This document shows positions 35,045 to 42,675 of a stretch of DNA of 64,000 nucleotides, in pieces; position 1 is the stretch's first letter; each line of letters begins with the position of its first letter. This DNA is from Sulfurovum xiamenensis (lineage in GTDB: Bacteria; Campylobacterota; Campylobacteria; Campylobacterales; Sulfurovaceae): contig NZ_JAQIBC010000009.1 of NCBI RefSeq assembly GCF_030347995.1, positions 1 through 64,000 on the forward strand, read 5' to 3'. Made by a program: the position numbers and the translations under genes. The notes beneath the pieces are model-generated. The model had not been told where the DNA came from and searched no databases. It saw only the letters and a list, made by a program, of their open reading frames with translations.

Positions 35045-35365
35045 ATGAAACAACAAACTTTAGCTAAATTATATTATTTAAAAAAACAAGGAAAGAATAT
35101 ATACTTAAGTATTTTAACGGAAAATCTTCGTCGGATCTTCGCTTACAGTAGTGAAAACTTTAAAGATTATGATGTGCTTTTTGAGTCAACTGCAAAACCA
35201 AAAGGGGAATTACTCATAAAGCAGAAAATCATAACGGACTTACATAAAAACCATATTATAGCTAACACCAAATCTTTTAAAGCCGAAAATATATTTACCT
35301 TTAATAAAAATGTTCTCAAATTAACAACACCTTTAAACAAGGAATTTGTATGTATGAGTTTATAG
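35045..35365 (+). CDS. Hypothetical small basic protein
   Basis: A 106-residue lysine-rich protein behind AAGGAG, nine bases after the clamp-loader-like gene. It is soluble and basic and so could bind nucleic acid. A minus-strand frame covers part of it (35167-35460), but the ribosome-binding site and operon context favour the plus strand. Family unknown. Confidence 0.6.
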   Translation: MKQQTLAKLYYLKKQGKNIYLSILTENLRRIFAYSSENFKDYDVLFESTAKPKGELLIKQKIITDLHKNHIIANTKSFKAENIFTFNKNVLKLTTPLNKEFVCMSL

Positions 35366-35430
35366 CCGTTATCCCTAGCCCGTATATCAAGAGACAAAAA
35401 CCTAATGTTCAAATAAACCAATTCAGGAAT

Positions 35431-35464
35431 GTTCATGAGCTGGGTTGACCACCAGCTCATGAAC
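35431..35464. promoter_or_regulatory. Perfect 13-bp inverted repeat over the HTH gene start
   Basis: GTTCATGAGCTGG (35431-35443) and CCAGCTCATGAAC (35452-35464) with an eight-base spacer. The right arm contains the ATG (35459) of the AlpA-like gene, so it could be an operator for autoregulation or an RNA hairpin hiding the start codon. Confidence 0.6.
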
Positions 35465-35686
35465 TCAGAATTACAATTATTAAAAGAAAGACATCAAAAT
35501 AAAAGCTATCTCATAAAAAAAGAAATGGCCGTAGAACTTCGTATAAGTCAAAGGACTTTGGATAGAAGAATTAAAGCGGGAGTAGATATCCCAAGATATA
35601 AAGAAGCAAAAACAGGGAGAATAATCTTTCCATTATCAGCCATAGCTGAGTATTACGCTTCCAATTTAGTTAGAACACACTTCTAG
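35459..35686 (+). CDS. AlpA/excisionase-like HTH protein
   Basis: The ATG at 35459 gives 75 residues with an HTH (YLIKKEMAVELRISQRTLDRRIKAG) and the wing (PRYKEAKTGRIIFPLSAIAEYY) typical of AlpA, Xis and MerR-like excisionases. A longer start at 35429 is possible, but the extra residues are not conserved-looking and the inverted repeat lies across them. It resembles the C-terminal domain of the clamp-loader-like protein next door. It faces the convergent integrase and probably regulates excision or integrase expression. Confidence 0.75.
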   Translation: MNSELQLLKERHQNKSYLIKKEMAVELRISQRTLDRRIKAGVDIPRYKEAKTGRIIFPLSAIAEYYASNLVRTHF

Positions 35687-35730
35687 TGTTCTAAAACATA
35701 AAAATGGCTTAGAAGCATAATTATGAGTGA

Positions 35731-36855
35731 TTAATCATATAGGTTAATCACTTCAACCATACCACTATCTGGAGCCAGTTTAGCATATCTCATTGTATGT
35801 TTAATATCCCTATGATTCATCAACCTTTGGATAGTATAAATAGGAGTACCCTTAATAGCAAGATGACTCGCAAAAGTATGTCTTAAAGTATGAATTACTA
35901 CCCTATTTTGACGATCATCTACATCCAGCCCGACATTAAAGAGTTTATCAAGAATTTTTTTCATCTTACGCTGAATTGCCCTCTTATTCCCGTATTTAGT
36001 GCCAGTATAGATACTATCATTAGGACGCAATTTATCAAGTTTACCTTCTAACAGTTTTACTATCTCATCGTTTAAGAAAGCAGTATAGTAATCATCCTTC
36101 TTATCATCTATCAACAGTACTCTTCTTCCTGCAATATTTATATCCTTTTTCTTGATGGATGCTACAGAATTCAAACGACCACCAGTACCCAAAGCCAAGG
36201 CAGTAAACAACTGTAAATTACTATCGTAAAAGGATACTTCTTCTCTTAGAATATCAATCTCTTTTTTTGTAAGATATCTTTCTCTGGCATTGTTGCTCTC
36301 TGTTAGCATTTGGATATTTTCAGTCGGGTCATCCTTAAAATGAACCAGCTTCTTTTTCATACCATATTTAATGATAGCCTTCAGTTCATCTATATATTTA
36401 TTGATTGTGGCATTTGCCAAACTTTTCTCACCGTTAGCTTCTCTTCTACCCTTAGCACCAAATCGTACCTTTTTAAGATGCTCCTGAAAGCCTATAAGGT
36501 CGCTCTCTCTTATTTCGGATACCAACCTATTACGAAAGAATGGTTTTATCTCTTTCTCAAATCTAGACAACCGTTCATTGTACGTTTCAGTATTGAGTTT
36601 AGTTTTATGAAAGTGTTCAGCCAGCTCACTTAATCTCATATCAGCTGACCTATCGATACCATGTTTCATTTCATTGATTAAATCAGTTCTGACCTTGAAG
36701 CAATATGCTTCTCTAATACCCTCCGAGTGTCTACCAATAACCTTATCATAACGTTTACCCTTGTGGGTATATCTTACTGCATAAGACTTATCACCATTAT
36801 CTAACTTATAGTAATAGACACCTGTGTACTTCCTTGAAGTAATACTTTTAGCCAT
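35731..36855 (-). CDS. Tyrosine recombinase (island integrase)
   Basis: The 374-residue protein has an N-terminal arm-binding-like domain (YTGVYYYKLDNGDKSYAVRY), a SAM-like core-binding domain (about 72-170) and the catalytic domain with R227 (GTGGRLNSV), H322-R325 (HTLRHTF), H348 (MNHRDI) and nucleophile Y357 (MRYAKL). It is complete. The gene lies at the distal end of the island with its 5' end towards attR; the arm repeat AATCCCAC pair is 29 bases upstream of its start, which suggests it can repress itself. Confidence 0.95.
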   Translation of the reverse strand: MAKSITSRKYTGVYYYKLDNGDKSYAVRYTHKGKRYDKVIGRHSEGIREAYCFKVRTDLINEMKHGIDRSADMRLSELAEHFHKTKLNTETYNERLSRFEKEIKPFFRNRLVSEIRESDLIGFQEHLKKVRFGAKGRREANGEKSLANATINKYIDELKAIIKYGMKKKLVHFKDDPTENIQMLTESNNARERYLTKKEIDILREEVSFYDSNLQLFTALALGTGGRLNSVASIKKKDINIAGRRVLLIDDKKDDYYTAFLNDEIVKLLEGKLDKLRPNDSIYTGTKYGNKRAIQRKMKKILDKLFNVGLDVDDRQNRVVIHTLRHTFASHLAIKGTPIYTIQRLMNHRDIKHTMRYAKLAPDSGMVEVINLYD

Positions 36856-36883
36856 GTTAAAATCCTTTTTTATTTATTTTAAC

Positions 36884-36902
36884 AATCCCACGTAAATCCC
36901 AC
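36884..36902. repeat. Arm-type repeat, right end of island
   Basis: Exact copy of AATCCCACGTAAATCCCAC at 22556-22574, same orientation, between integrase start and attR. Confidence 0.65.
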
Positions 36903-37035
36903 ACATACGTGTCAATAAATGTCCATTTCTGTCTATATTATGTCTAGATCGGAAGTTCATCCAACCACCTCTAAGCCCCAGTTTAAGTATGTTTGGGTAA
37001 TATTCGACGTGGTTTGTCTTAAATCGGATTCTGTG

Positions 37036-37055
37036 TCCGACCTGCGGTACCACCA
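37036..37055. repeat. attR: duplicated 3' end of tRNA-Leu
   Basis: Exact copy of the 20 bases at 22485-22504, without the rest of the tRNA. Upstream bases (TAAATCGGATT) do not match the tRNA, so identity begins at the crossover. Confidence 0.88.
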
Positions 37056-37073
37056 AAATATACATAAATACAT

Positions 37074-37149
37074 GCGGGCGTAGCTCAGTGGCTAGAGTTC
37101 CTGCCTTCCAAGCAGGCTGACGAGGGTTCGAATCCCTTAGCCCGCTCCA
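37074..37149 (+). tRNA. tRNA-Gly (UCC), copy 1, with acceptor mismatch
   Basis: A 76-nt gene with encoded CCA. The acceptor GCGGGCG faces AGCCCGC, so the seventh pair is G-A. Anticodon stem CCTGC/GCAGG and loop CTTCCAA (anticodon TCC) are intact. First unit of a 110-bp tandem array. Confidence 0.8.
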
Positions 37150-37183
37150 CTTTCACAAATTATTTTACACACATGATCAATAT

Positions 37184-37259
37184 GCGGGCGTAGCTCAGTG
37201 GCTAGAGATCCTGACTTCCAAGCAGGCTGTCGAGGGTTCGAATCCCTTCGCCCGCTCCA
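37184..37259 (+). tRNA. tRNA-Gly (UCC), copy 2, with anticodon-stem mismatch
   Basis: 76 nt, 110 bases after copy 1. The acceptor stem is perfect, but the anticodon stem reads CCTGA against GCAGG (A-G closing mismatch) and the D-stem position 25 is A. It may be functional or decaying. Confidence 0.7.
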
Positions 37260-37293
37260 CTTTCACAAATTATTTTACACACATGATCAATAT

Positions 37294-37369
37294 GCGGGCG
37301 TAGCTCAGTGGCTAGAGGTCCTGCCTTCCAAGCAGGCTGTCGAGGGTTCGAATCCCTTCGCCCGCTCCA
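37294..37369 (+). tRNA. tRNA-Gly (UCC), copy 3, best-paired copy
   Basis: 76 nt with perfect acceptor (GCGGGCG/CGCCCGC) and anticodon stem, loop CTTCCAA, anticodon TCC. The D-stem ends GAGG where GAGC would be expected. This is the likeliest functional gene of the array. Confidence 0.88.
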
Positions 37370-37403
37370 CTTTCACAAATTATTTTACTCACATGATCAC
37401 TAT

Positions 37404-37478
37404 GCGTGAGTTTCTCAGTGGTAGAGCATAACCGTGCCAAGGTTGGGGTCGACGGTTCGAACCCGTTCGCCCGCTCCA
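37404..37478 (+). pseudogene. Degenerate or chimeric tRNA-Gly (GCC-like), copy 4
   Basis: 75 nt in the same 110-bp register. The anticodon region ACC-GTGCCAA-GGT gives anticodon GCC, as in tRNA-Gly(GCC), and the T-arm is GACGG-TTCGAAC-CCGTT. The acceptor GCGTGAG cannot pair well with CGCCCGC at its 3' end. The 3' half resembles the other copies, so it looks like a recombined or decaying gene. Confidence 0.55.
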
Positions 37479-37520
37479 TAACTATCCAATCTTGAAACCA
37501 AGTCCTAAACTCTTAATTTC

Positions 37521-37532
37521 TTTTGCTATAAT
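37521..37532 (+). promoter_or_regulatory. Extended -10 promoter of the ubiX operon
   Basis: TTTTGCTATAAT, 26 bases before the ubiX start. Related elements precede speA (GGCTATAAT, 44575-44583) and aspC (TTTTGCTACAAT, 47209-47220). Confidence 0.65.
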
Positions 37533-37558
37533 CCCTTTTATAAAAAATAAGGCATAGT

Positions 37559-38089
37559 ATGAAACTCGTTGTGGCAATTACCGGTGCAAGTGGTGTTCAA
37601 TTGGGTAAGAAGTTTGTCGACTTTTTACCTGAGCACATTGATGTCCATGTGATCGTTTCAGATAATGCCCTCACTGTAGAGTCTTTTGAAAACAAAAATG
37701 TGACCTTACACTCCAGTGAGAATATCGCAGCGTCTGTCTCTTCGGGTTCGTTTAGAGTGCATGCAACAGCGATTATTCCTTGTAGTATGAATACCTTAGC
37801 GAAGGTAGCCTGCGGGATCAGTGACAACCTTGCCACACGTGTCGCAGCTGTAGCGATCAAAGAGCAGAAGAAGTTACTGCTTGCCCCCAGAGAACTTCCG
37901 TTTTCTGCCATAGCATTGGAGAATATGCAAAAACTGGCCACACTGGGAGTCATCATCGCACCTCCTGTGATGGGATACTACTCTGAATCCTCTTCTTTGG
38001 AAGATATGGAGAAATTTATCATTGGAAAATGGTATGATGTATTAGGTATTGACAATAATCTATATGAAAGATGGAGTGAACATGAGTGA
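37559..38089 (+). CDS. ubiX: Flavin prenyltransferase UbiX
   Basis: The 176-residue protein has the N-terminal GASGVQLG flavin motif, the [12 protein letters not shown] loop, and the [17 protein letters not shown] motif with the conserved R-E. UbiX makes prenylated FMN for UbiD decarboxylases of quinone synthesis. Length is slightly short but complete. It overlaps coaD by 8 bases and leads the ubiX-coaD-tmk-hisS operon. Confidence 0.93.
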   Translation: MKLVVAITGASGVQLGKKFVDFLPEHIDVHVIVSDNALTVESFENKNVTLHSSENIAASVSSGSFRVHATAIIPCSMNTLAKVACGISDNLATRVAAVAIKEQKKLLLAPRELPFSAIALENMQKLATLGVIIAPPVMGYYSESSSLEDMEKFIIGKWYDVLGIDNNLYERWSEHE

Positions 38090-38564
38090 AAATAGACGTG
38101 CAATATACCCCGGAACGTTTGATCCTATAACCAATGGGCATATAGACATTATCAGTCGGGCATCTCATATGTTTGATGAGATCATCGTCGCCGTAGCAGA
38201 CTCAGAGGCCAAAAAACCGATGTTCACACTTGAACAACGCATCAATATGGTAAAAGCTGCAACAAAAGACTTTCCTACAGTAAAAGTCATAGGATTTCGA
38301 GGTTTGCTTGTGGATCTTTCAGATGAATTAGAAGCAAATATCATTGTAAGAGGACTGAGGGCAGTCAGTGACTTCGAGTATGAACTTCAGATGGGGTATG
38401 CGAATGCTTCTTTGAAAAAAGAGTTAGAGACCGTTTATCTTATGCCGAGCCTGGAACATGCTTTTGTCAGTTCATCCGTGGTTCGTTCTATTTTAAACTT
38501 CGATGGGAAGATAGGACATCTTGTGCCTGCTGAAGCATTTAAACTCATAAAGTGTGTCCTTTAA
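38082..38564 (+). CDS. coaD: Phosphopantetheine adenylyltransferase
   Basis: ATG at 38082 ([15 protein letters not shown]) follows GGAG by six bases and overlaps the ubiX end; the frame start at 38049 is rejected. The 160-residue protein has [16 protein letters not shown] (nucleotidyltransferase T/HxGH) and the [14 protein letters not shown] and [16 protein letters not shown] motifs. It catalyses the fourth step of coenzyme A synthesis, hexameric in known examples. Confidence 0.96.
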   Translation: MSENRRAIYPGTFDPITNGHIDIISRASHMFDEIIVAVADSEAKKPMFTLEQRINMVKAATKDFPTVKVIGFRGLLVDLSDELEANIIVRGLRAVSDFEYELQMGYANASLKKELETVYLMPSLEHAFVSSSVVRSILNFDGKIGHLVPAEAFKLIKCVL

Positions 38565-39145
38565 TGTATGTACTTTTTGAAGGTATAGACACCTGTGGGA
38601 AAAGTACGCAGATCGAACTGATCTCACAAAAACATCCTGAGATCATCGTCACACATGAACCCGGAGGCACGGCATTCGGTCAAAAGGCCAGAGAGATCCT
38701 CCTTTCTGATTCATTAGCTTCCAAACGTGCTGAACTCCTGCTCTTCTTGGCAGACAGAGCGGAACACTATCAGGAAGTGATCTCCCCAAATCAAGATAAG
38801 GTCATCATCTCTGACAGAGGATTTCTCTCTGGTATAGGGTATGCATTGGCAAACGGTGACTTTGATTTTGATGAGCTTGTGAGTCTGAACCGATTTGCAC
38901 TAGAGGGGCATTTCCCGGACAAGGTCATCTTGTTTTTGACCGATATGAAAACACTGGAAGAACGGACTTCTGTGAAATGTCTGGATGGCATTGAGCTTAG
39001 AGGCTTGGAGTATCTTTTAAAGGTACAAGAGCATATGAAAGAGAGTATACTCAAACTTGGTATCCCTCATCTTTTTGTAGATGCGACAGAAGATATAGAG
39101 ACCATACACACACATATAACAGACTATTTAAGGAATACACTATGA
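38564..39145 (+). CDS. tmk: Thymidylate kinase
   Basis: The 193-residue kinase has the P-loop FEGIDTCGKST, the HEPGGTAFGQK motif with the DR-like DRAEHYQ and ISDRGFLSG. The ATG at 38564 shares bases with the coaD stop (TAATG); an upstream GTG frame start adds only four residues. It phosphorylates dTMP to dTDP. It overlaps hisS by four bases. Confidence 0.95.
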   Translation: MYVLFEGIDTCGKSTQIELISQKHPEIIVTHEPGGTAFGQKAREILLSDSLASKRAELLLFLADRAEHYQEVISPNQDKVIISDRGFLSGIGYALANGDFDFDELVSLNRFALEGHFPDKVILFLTDMKTLEERTSVKCLDGIELRGLEYLLKVQEHMKESILKLGIPHLFVDATEDIETIHTHITDYLRNTL

Positions 39146-40353
39146 TCAACCCGCTACGTGGAATGAAAGACCTCACTTTTGAAGAGAGCGAACGTTTTGA
39201 ACATATCATCAACACTGCTTCAACTATCGCAAAGCGTTACGGTTATGGATATATTGAGACACCTATTCTTGAAGAGACCGCACTCTTTAAGCGTTCGGTA
39301 GGAGAAAGCTCTGATATCGTAGGGAAAGAGATGTACCAATTCATCGATAAAGGTGAAAATGATGTCTGTATGCGTCCTGAAGGTACAGCAGGTGTGGTTC
39401 GGGCCTTTATCTCTGCAAAGCTTGACCGCCAACCGGTCAAACAAAAGTTCTACTACTATGGACCGATGTTCCGTTATGAAAAACCGCAAAAAGGCCGTCT
39501 AAGAGAATTTCATCAGTTTGGATGTGAGAGCTTTGGGGAAGGATCTGTCTATGAAGATTTTACTATCATCACCATGATTGCACAGATCTTTAATGCATTG
39601 GGTATCGGCTATGAACTACAGATCAATTCACTTGGTTGTAAAATATGTATGCCAAAGTATAAAGAGACACTGGTTAGCTCGTTAACGGAAATCAAAGAGG
39701 AACTTTGTGAAGATTGTAACAGAAGAATAGGAACCAACCCTATCCGTGTTCTTGACTGTAAAAATGATACATGTCAAACATTGCTTGTAGAGTCTCCTAA
39801 ACTTAAAAACTATCTTTGTGAAGAGTGTGACCCGGACTTTAAAAAGCTCAAAGAGCTACTGGATCAAGAAGGTATTAAATACACCGTGAATGACAACCTT
39901 GTAAGAGGTTTGGACTACTACTCAAAAACAGCCTTTGAATTTGTAAGCAGCGAGATCGGTGCACAAAGTGCTATCGCAGGTGGTGGACGTTATGACAGGC
40001 TTGTTGAGTTCCTAGATGGGAAACCGACTCCTGCCGTAGGATTTGCTCTAGGGATCGAGCGTATTATGGAACTTGTGAAAATGCCTGAAAAAGAGGCTGA
40101 GGGTTACTATATGGGTGCGATGACTCCAGAGGCTATCCCATCACTGCTCAAACTTGCAACAAAAAAACGTCTTACGGATAAAGTAACAGTTGAGTACAGC
40201 TCCAAAGGTTTTAAAAGCCATATGAAAGGTGTAGACCGATCCAATGCCCAATATGCTGTTCTCATCGGGGAAGATGAACTGAAAAATGGAACTCTATGGA
40301 TAAAAGATCTTGAAACTAAAGAAGAGCGAGTCATTGCTATCAATGAACTCTAA
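39142..40353 (+). CDS. hisS: Histidyl-tRNA synthetase
   Basis: A 403-residue class II synthetase with motif 1 region (RGMKDLTFEESE), motif 2 (YYGPMFRYEKPQKGRLREFHQFGCE), the histidine-specific RGLDYYSKTAFEF (HisA-type) and motif 3 (ALGIERIME). Complete with C-terminal anticodon domain. Its ATG overlaps the tmk stop (ATGA). Last gene of the operon; a strong terminator follows. Confidence 0.97.
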   Translation: MINPLRGMKDLTFEESERFEHIINTASTIAKRYGYGYIETPILEETALFKRSVGESSDIVGKEMYQFIDKGENDVCMRPEGTAGVVRAFISAKLDRQPVKQKFYYYGPMFRYEKPQKGRLREFHQFGCESFGEGSVYEDFTIITMIAQIFNALGIGYELQINSLGCKICMPKYKETLVSSLTEIKEELCEDCNRRIGTNPIRVLDCKNDTCQTLLVESPKLKNYLCEECDPDFKKLKELLDQEGIKYTVNDNLVRGLDYYSKTAFEFVSSEIGAQSAIAGGGRYDRLVEFLDGKPTPAVGFALGIERIMELVKMPEKEAEGYYMGAMTPEAIPSLLKLATKKRLTDKVTVEYSSKGFKSHMKGVDRSNAQYAVLIGEDELKNGTLWIKDLETKEERVIAINEL

Positions 40354-40357
40354 ATGA

Positions 40358-40385
40358 TGATACGAAACCTCTAGGTTTCGTATCA
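40358..40385. terminator. Intrinsic terminator between hisS and a convergent gene
   Basis: TGATACGAAACC and GGTTTCGTATCA form a perfect 12-bp stem with a four-base loop, followed by ATTTTTA. It lies four bases after hisS and ten before the stop of the convergent membrane-protein gene. Confidence 0.85.
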
Positions 40386-40396
40386 ATTTTTACTTC

Positions 40397-41008
40397 TTAG
40401 AAGTTATACATCACACCTGCAAGGATAGCATCTCCATGTGGTCCTTCTATTAGTGAATGTTCATACTCAGCGAGCAGTTTATACTTTTTATTGAGTGCAT
40501 ATTCAATACCTGCACCAAATACAAAATCATCTTCTCTCTCATCGATATTAAGTTCTGAGATCTCTTCCCACTCGAACTCATATCCTACTTTACCGAAAAT
40601 ACCCAGTTTATGTGTCGCTTCATACGTATACACGATGTCTAATGCTGATGTGTGGTATGTTGATGTAGCTTTTACTTCATCATGCGCTGTGATCTCATAC
40701 ACAGTATTCTTACCATAGGTATAGTCATACTCAAGTGCAAACCCATTACCCAGTCTGTACCCTATATCGATACCAAAGCCATAACCATAGTCATTATCAC
40801 CATCAAGGAGTGCTTCACCATGTTGGATCTCATCACCCAGCAACATCATACCGGCAACTACAACATAAAACTTTGACTCTTCATGATGTCCATGTGCTAC
40901 TTCTTCTAAAACTGGTTCATTTACCGTTACAGGAGCTATATCTCCTCCGGCAAAAAGTTGTGTTGTCAAGTGTGCTGAAAGTGCAGCTATTACCAACGAT
41001 TTTTTCAT
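40397..41008 (-). CDS. Outer-membrane beta-barrel protein (Opa/OmpW-like)
   Basis: A 203-residue protein with a cleavable signal peptide (MKKSLVIAALSAHLTTQLFAGG), alternating beta-strand pattern (GFGIDIGYRLGNGFALEYDYTYG, FGKVGYEFEWEEI) and a C-terminal aromatic residue (VMYNF) as in barrels assembled by BAM. Its acidic and His-rich N-terminal segment (EEVAHGHHEESKF) is notable. Likely an eight-stranded barrel; function unknown. Confidence 0.8.
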   Translation of the reverse strand: MKKSLVIAALSAHLTTQLFAGGDIAPVTVNEPVLEEVAHGHHEESKFYVVVAGMMLLGDEIQHGEALLDGDNDYGYGFGIDIGYRLGNGFALEYDYTYGKNTVYEITAHDEVKATSTYHTSALDIVYTYEATHKLGIFGKVGYEFEWEEISELNIDEREDDFVFGAGIEYALNKKYKLLAEYEHSLIEGPHGDAILAGVMYNF

Positions 41009-41179
41009 CTGTTTTTCCTTTTTATGAATACTATCAAATAATTAATATTATAAATGTTAATAGGTATTTACTTAAAAAAACAATTTTTACTGGATAAAAA
41101 GTAATTTTTGATCAAATTTCCTGATAATTCTAAGATTTTTCACTTTTGCACTAAATAAAATAAATCAGGCATATCAATA

Positions 41180-41767
41180 TTATTTAAGCCACCTCAAGAG
41201 ATCTTGACTGAGTTTGGCAATGATTCTATTGGTTGCAATCGCATAGCCTTTGGCATCTGTGGTTAGAGTAGGTTCCTGGTAAGAAAATCTTTTACTTTTT
41301 ACCAGTCTACCCCTATCTTCATCAATAAGGGTGAACTGTATGGAAACCACAGCATAAGAGTCTCTGCCCCGTACCTGGTGTTCAAAATCAAAAATAGTAC
41401 TTTCTAGTCTATAGTTCTCTTCAAGGGTTGACATATCTGAAAGTACGACTTTAAAGAGTCTACTGCTATCTAACACTTCTATGAACGTACCTTGCAAAAG
41501 CCTGCTCATGTTATTAGACCATTGGGAATTTTGGTAGGTTCCTCTATCATTCATTGTATAGGAAAAGCGCATTTTTTCAGACATCGGTTCTTTGATACTT
41601 TGTGGAAATGTCACTTTGATACTTTTGTCTTTATAGGCATTAGCACGCTCTATAAGTATCTGAGGTGCATTTAGACTATAGACGTTAAGTACAGGTGCTT
41701 TGCTACATCCTATGAACCCTGCTACTATCATCATACTCACTATATGGGTAAGTCTACTTTTTCTCAT
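41180..41767 (-). CDS. ABC-type transport auxiliary lipoprotein (PqiC/YmbA family)
   Basis: A 195-residue lipoprotein: signal peptide with lipobox VAGFIGC, then a domain with the family pattern (VLNVYSLNAPQILIERANAYKDKSIKV, LEENYRLESTIFDFEHQV). It is last in the mla-type operon; its start overlaps the MCE gene stop (ATGA). It probably contacts the MCE protein at the outer-membrane side. Confidence 0.8.
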   Translation of the reverse strand: MRKSRLTHIVSMMIVAGFIGCSKAPVLNVYSLNAPQILIERANAYKDKSIKVTFPQSIKEPMSEKMRFSYTMNDRGTYQNSQWSNNMSRLLQGTFIEVLDSSRLFKVVLSDMSTLEENYRLESTIFDFEHQVRGRDSYAVVSIQFTLIDEDRGRLVKSKRFSYQEPTLTTDAKGYAIATNRIIAKLSQDLLRWLK

Positions 41768-42675
41768 TCCCCCGGTCCCTTTCTTAAAGTTCTGGATTTA
41801 AAAAGCAAATCACTAGGATTTTGTTCGAGTTGTCTTGATACTGTATTGAGCTGATTGGTCAGTATGCGTATCTCTATGAGCATAGGTTCAAAGATCTGTT
41901 TGAGATTATAATCCCCTCTTTCTATGGTATTCTCCACTTTGAGTGTTACACGATTAAAATTCTTACTTGTTTCCATCAATCTATCGATGGTAGGTATAGA
42001 AACTTGCTTAATTTCTGCAAAATCTTGTTGTATCAATTTAAAATCCCTATTCATACTTGCCAGAGATTCTCTAAATTCATCCAGTGTCACTATGACTTTA
42101 TCTTCCAGTTTTTCACCTTTGGCTGTCATTTGTTCTATGTTATCAAAAATCTTTCCCAACGTTTCAATGTTATCATCTGAAAGCAGTTTTTGACTCTGCA
42201 TTAAAAGCGCTTCAATTTTTCCGCTGGCGCCACCGATGTCACCTGCTAACTGTGTAAGGAATGAAGGTCTTGTTTTAATCAGCGGTATATAGTCATCCGT
42301 AGGAACCAAGGTTTTAGCTGCATTTGTACCACCTTCGATCTCTATTGACAAAAGTCCCGTCACACCAAACATGGCAGTATGCGCTACCATATCCTCTTTG
42401 ATGGGTATGCCTTTTTTTATTTTGACGAATATTTCAACTTTTTCGATATCTTGAGGATTAATTCGTATATTGCTGACACTCCCGACATCTACACCACGTA
42501 ATTTTACATTGGAGTCTACAGAAAGACCTGCAACAGACTCATATATTTCAAGTTTATAGATATCAAATTCTTCTTGAAGATCATATTTGGCAAGCCAAAA
42601 ACCAAACCATACCATACCTGCGCCAAAAAGTAATACGAAGATACCTACAATGGTATAATTGACTCTGCTATACAT
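41764..42675 (-). CDS. mlaD: MCE family protein (MlaD-like)
   Basis: ATG at 42675 (MYSRVNYTIVGIFVLLFGAG) is chosen over 42714; AAGG lies seven bases upstream and the start overlaps mlaF by eight bases. The 303-residue protein has one N-terminal membrane anchor, an MCE domain (ESVAGLSVDSNVKLRGVDVGSV, GVTGLLSIEIEGG) and a long helical C-terminal region. It binds lipids and links the ABC transporter to outer-membrane partners; longer than E. coli MlaD. Confidence 0.88.
   Translation of the reverse strand: MYSRVNYTIVGIFVLLFGAGMVWFGFWLAKYDLQEEFDIYKLEIYESVAGLSVDSNVKLRGVDVGSVSNIRINPQDIEKVEIFVKIKKGIPIKEDMVAHTAMFGVTGLLSIEIEGGTNAAKTLVPTDDYIPLIKTRPSFLTQLAGDIGGASGKIEALLMQSQKLLSDDNIETLGKIFDNIEQMTAKGEKLEDKVIVTLDEFRESLASMNRDFKLIQQDFAEIKQVSIPTIDRLMETSKNFNRVTLKVENTIERGDYNLKQIFEPMLIEIRILTNQLNTVSRQLEQNPSDLLFKSRTLRKGPGE

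Larger units (their letters stand above)
22485..37055. mobile_element. 14.55-kb integrative island in tRNA-Leu(CAA)
   Basis: The island is bounded by 20-bp tRNA-derived direct repeats, has matching arm-type repeats (22556-22574 and 36884-36902), a tyrosine integrase at the distal end, an AlpA-like HTH gene, a primase-helicase-like gene, a clamp-loader-like ATPase with HTH, a serine recombinase, and cargo genes. No capsid, terminase, portal or conjugation genes are seen. That excludes a complete prophage or ICE and fits a satellite-like or mobilisable island with its own replication module. Codon and base use is more AT-rich than the flanks. Confidence 0.88.
37074..37478. repeat. 110-bp tandem tRNA array
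   Basis: Four tRNA units start at 37074, 37184, 37294 and 37404, exactly 110 bases apart. The spacers are identical between copies 1-2 and 2-3 and differ at two positions between 3-4. It lies 18 bases after attR. Confidence 0.9.

Noticed and set aside
35167-35460. 97-codon minus-strand frame near the island end
   Set aside because: It overlaps a plus-strand gene with AAGGAG in an operon and lacks its own ribosome-binding site.
22485-37055. Complete prophage
   Set aside because: No terminase, portal, capsid, tail or lysis gene is visible.
37198-37431. 77-codon frame across the tRNA-Gly array
   Set aside because: It is an artefact of translated tRNA repeats.
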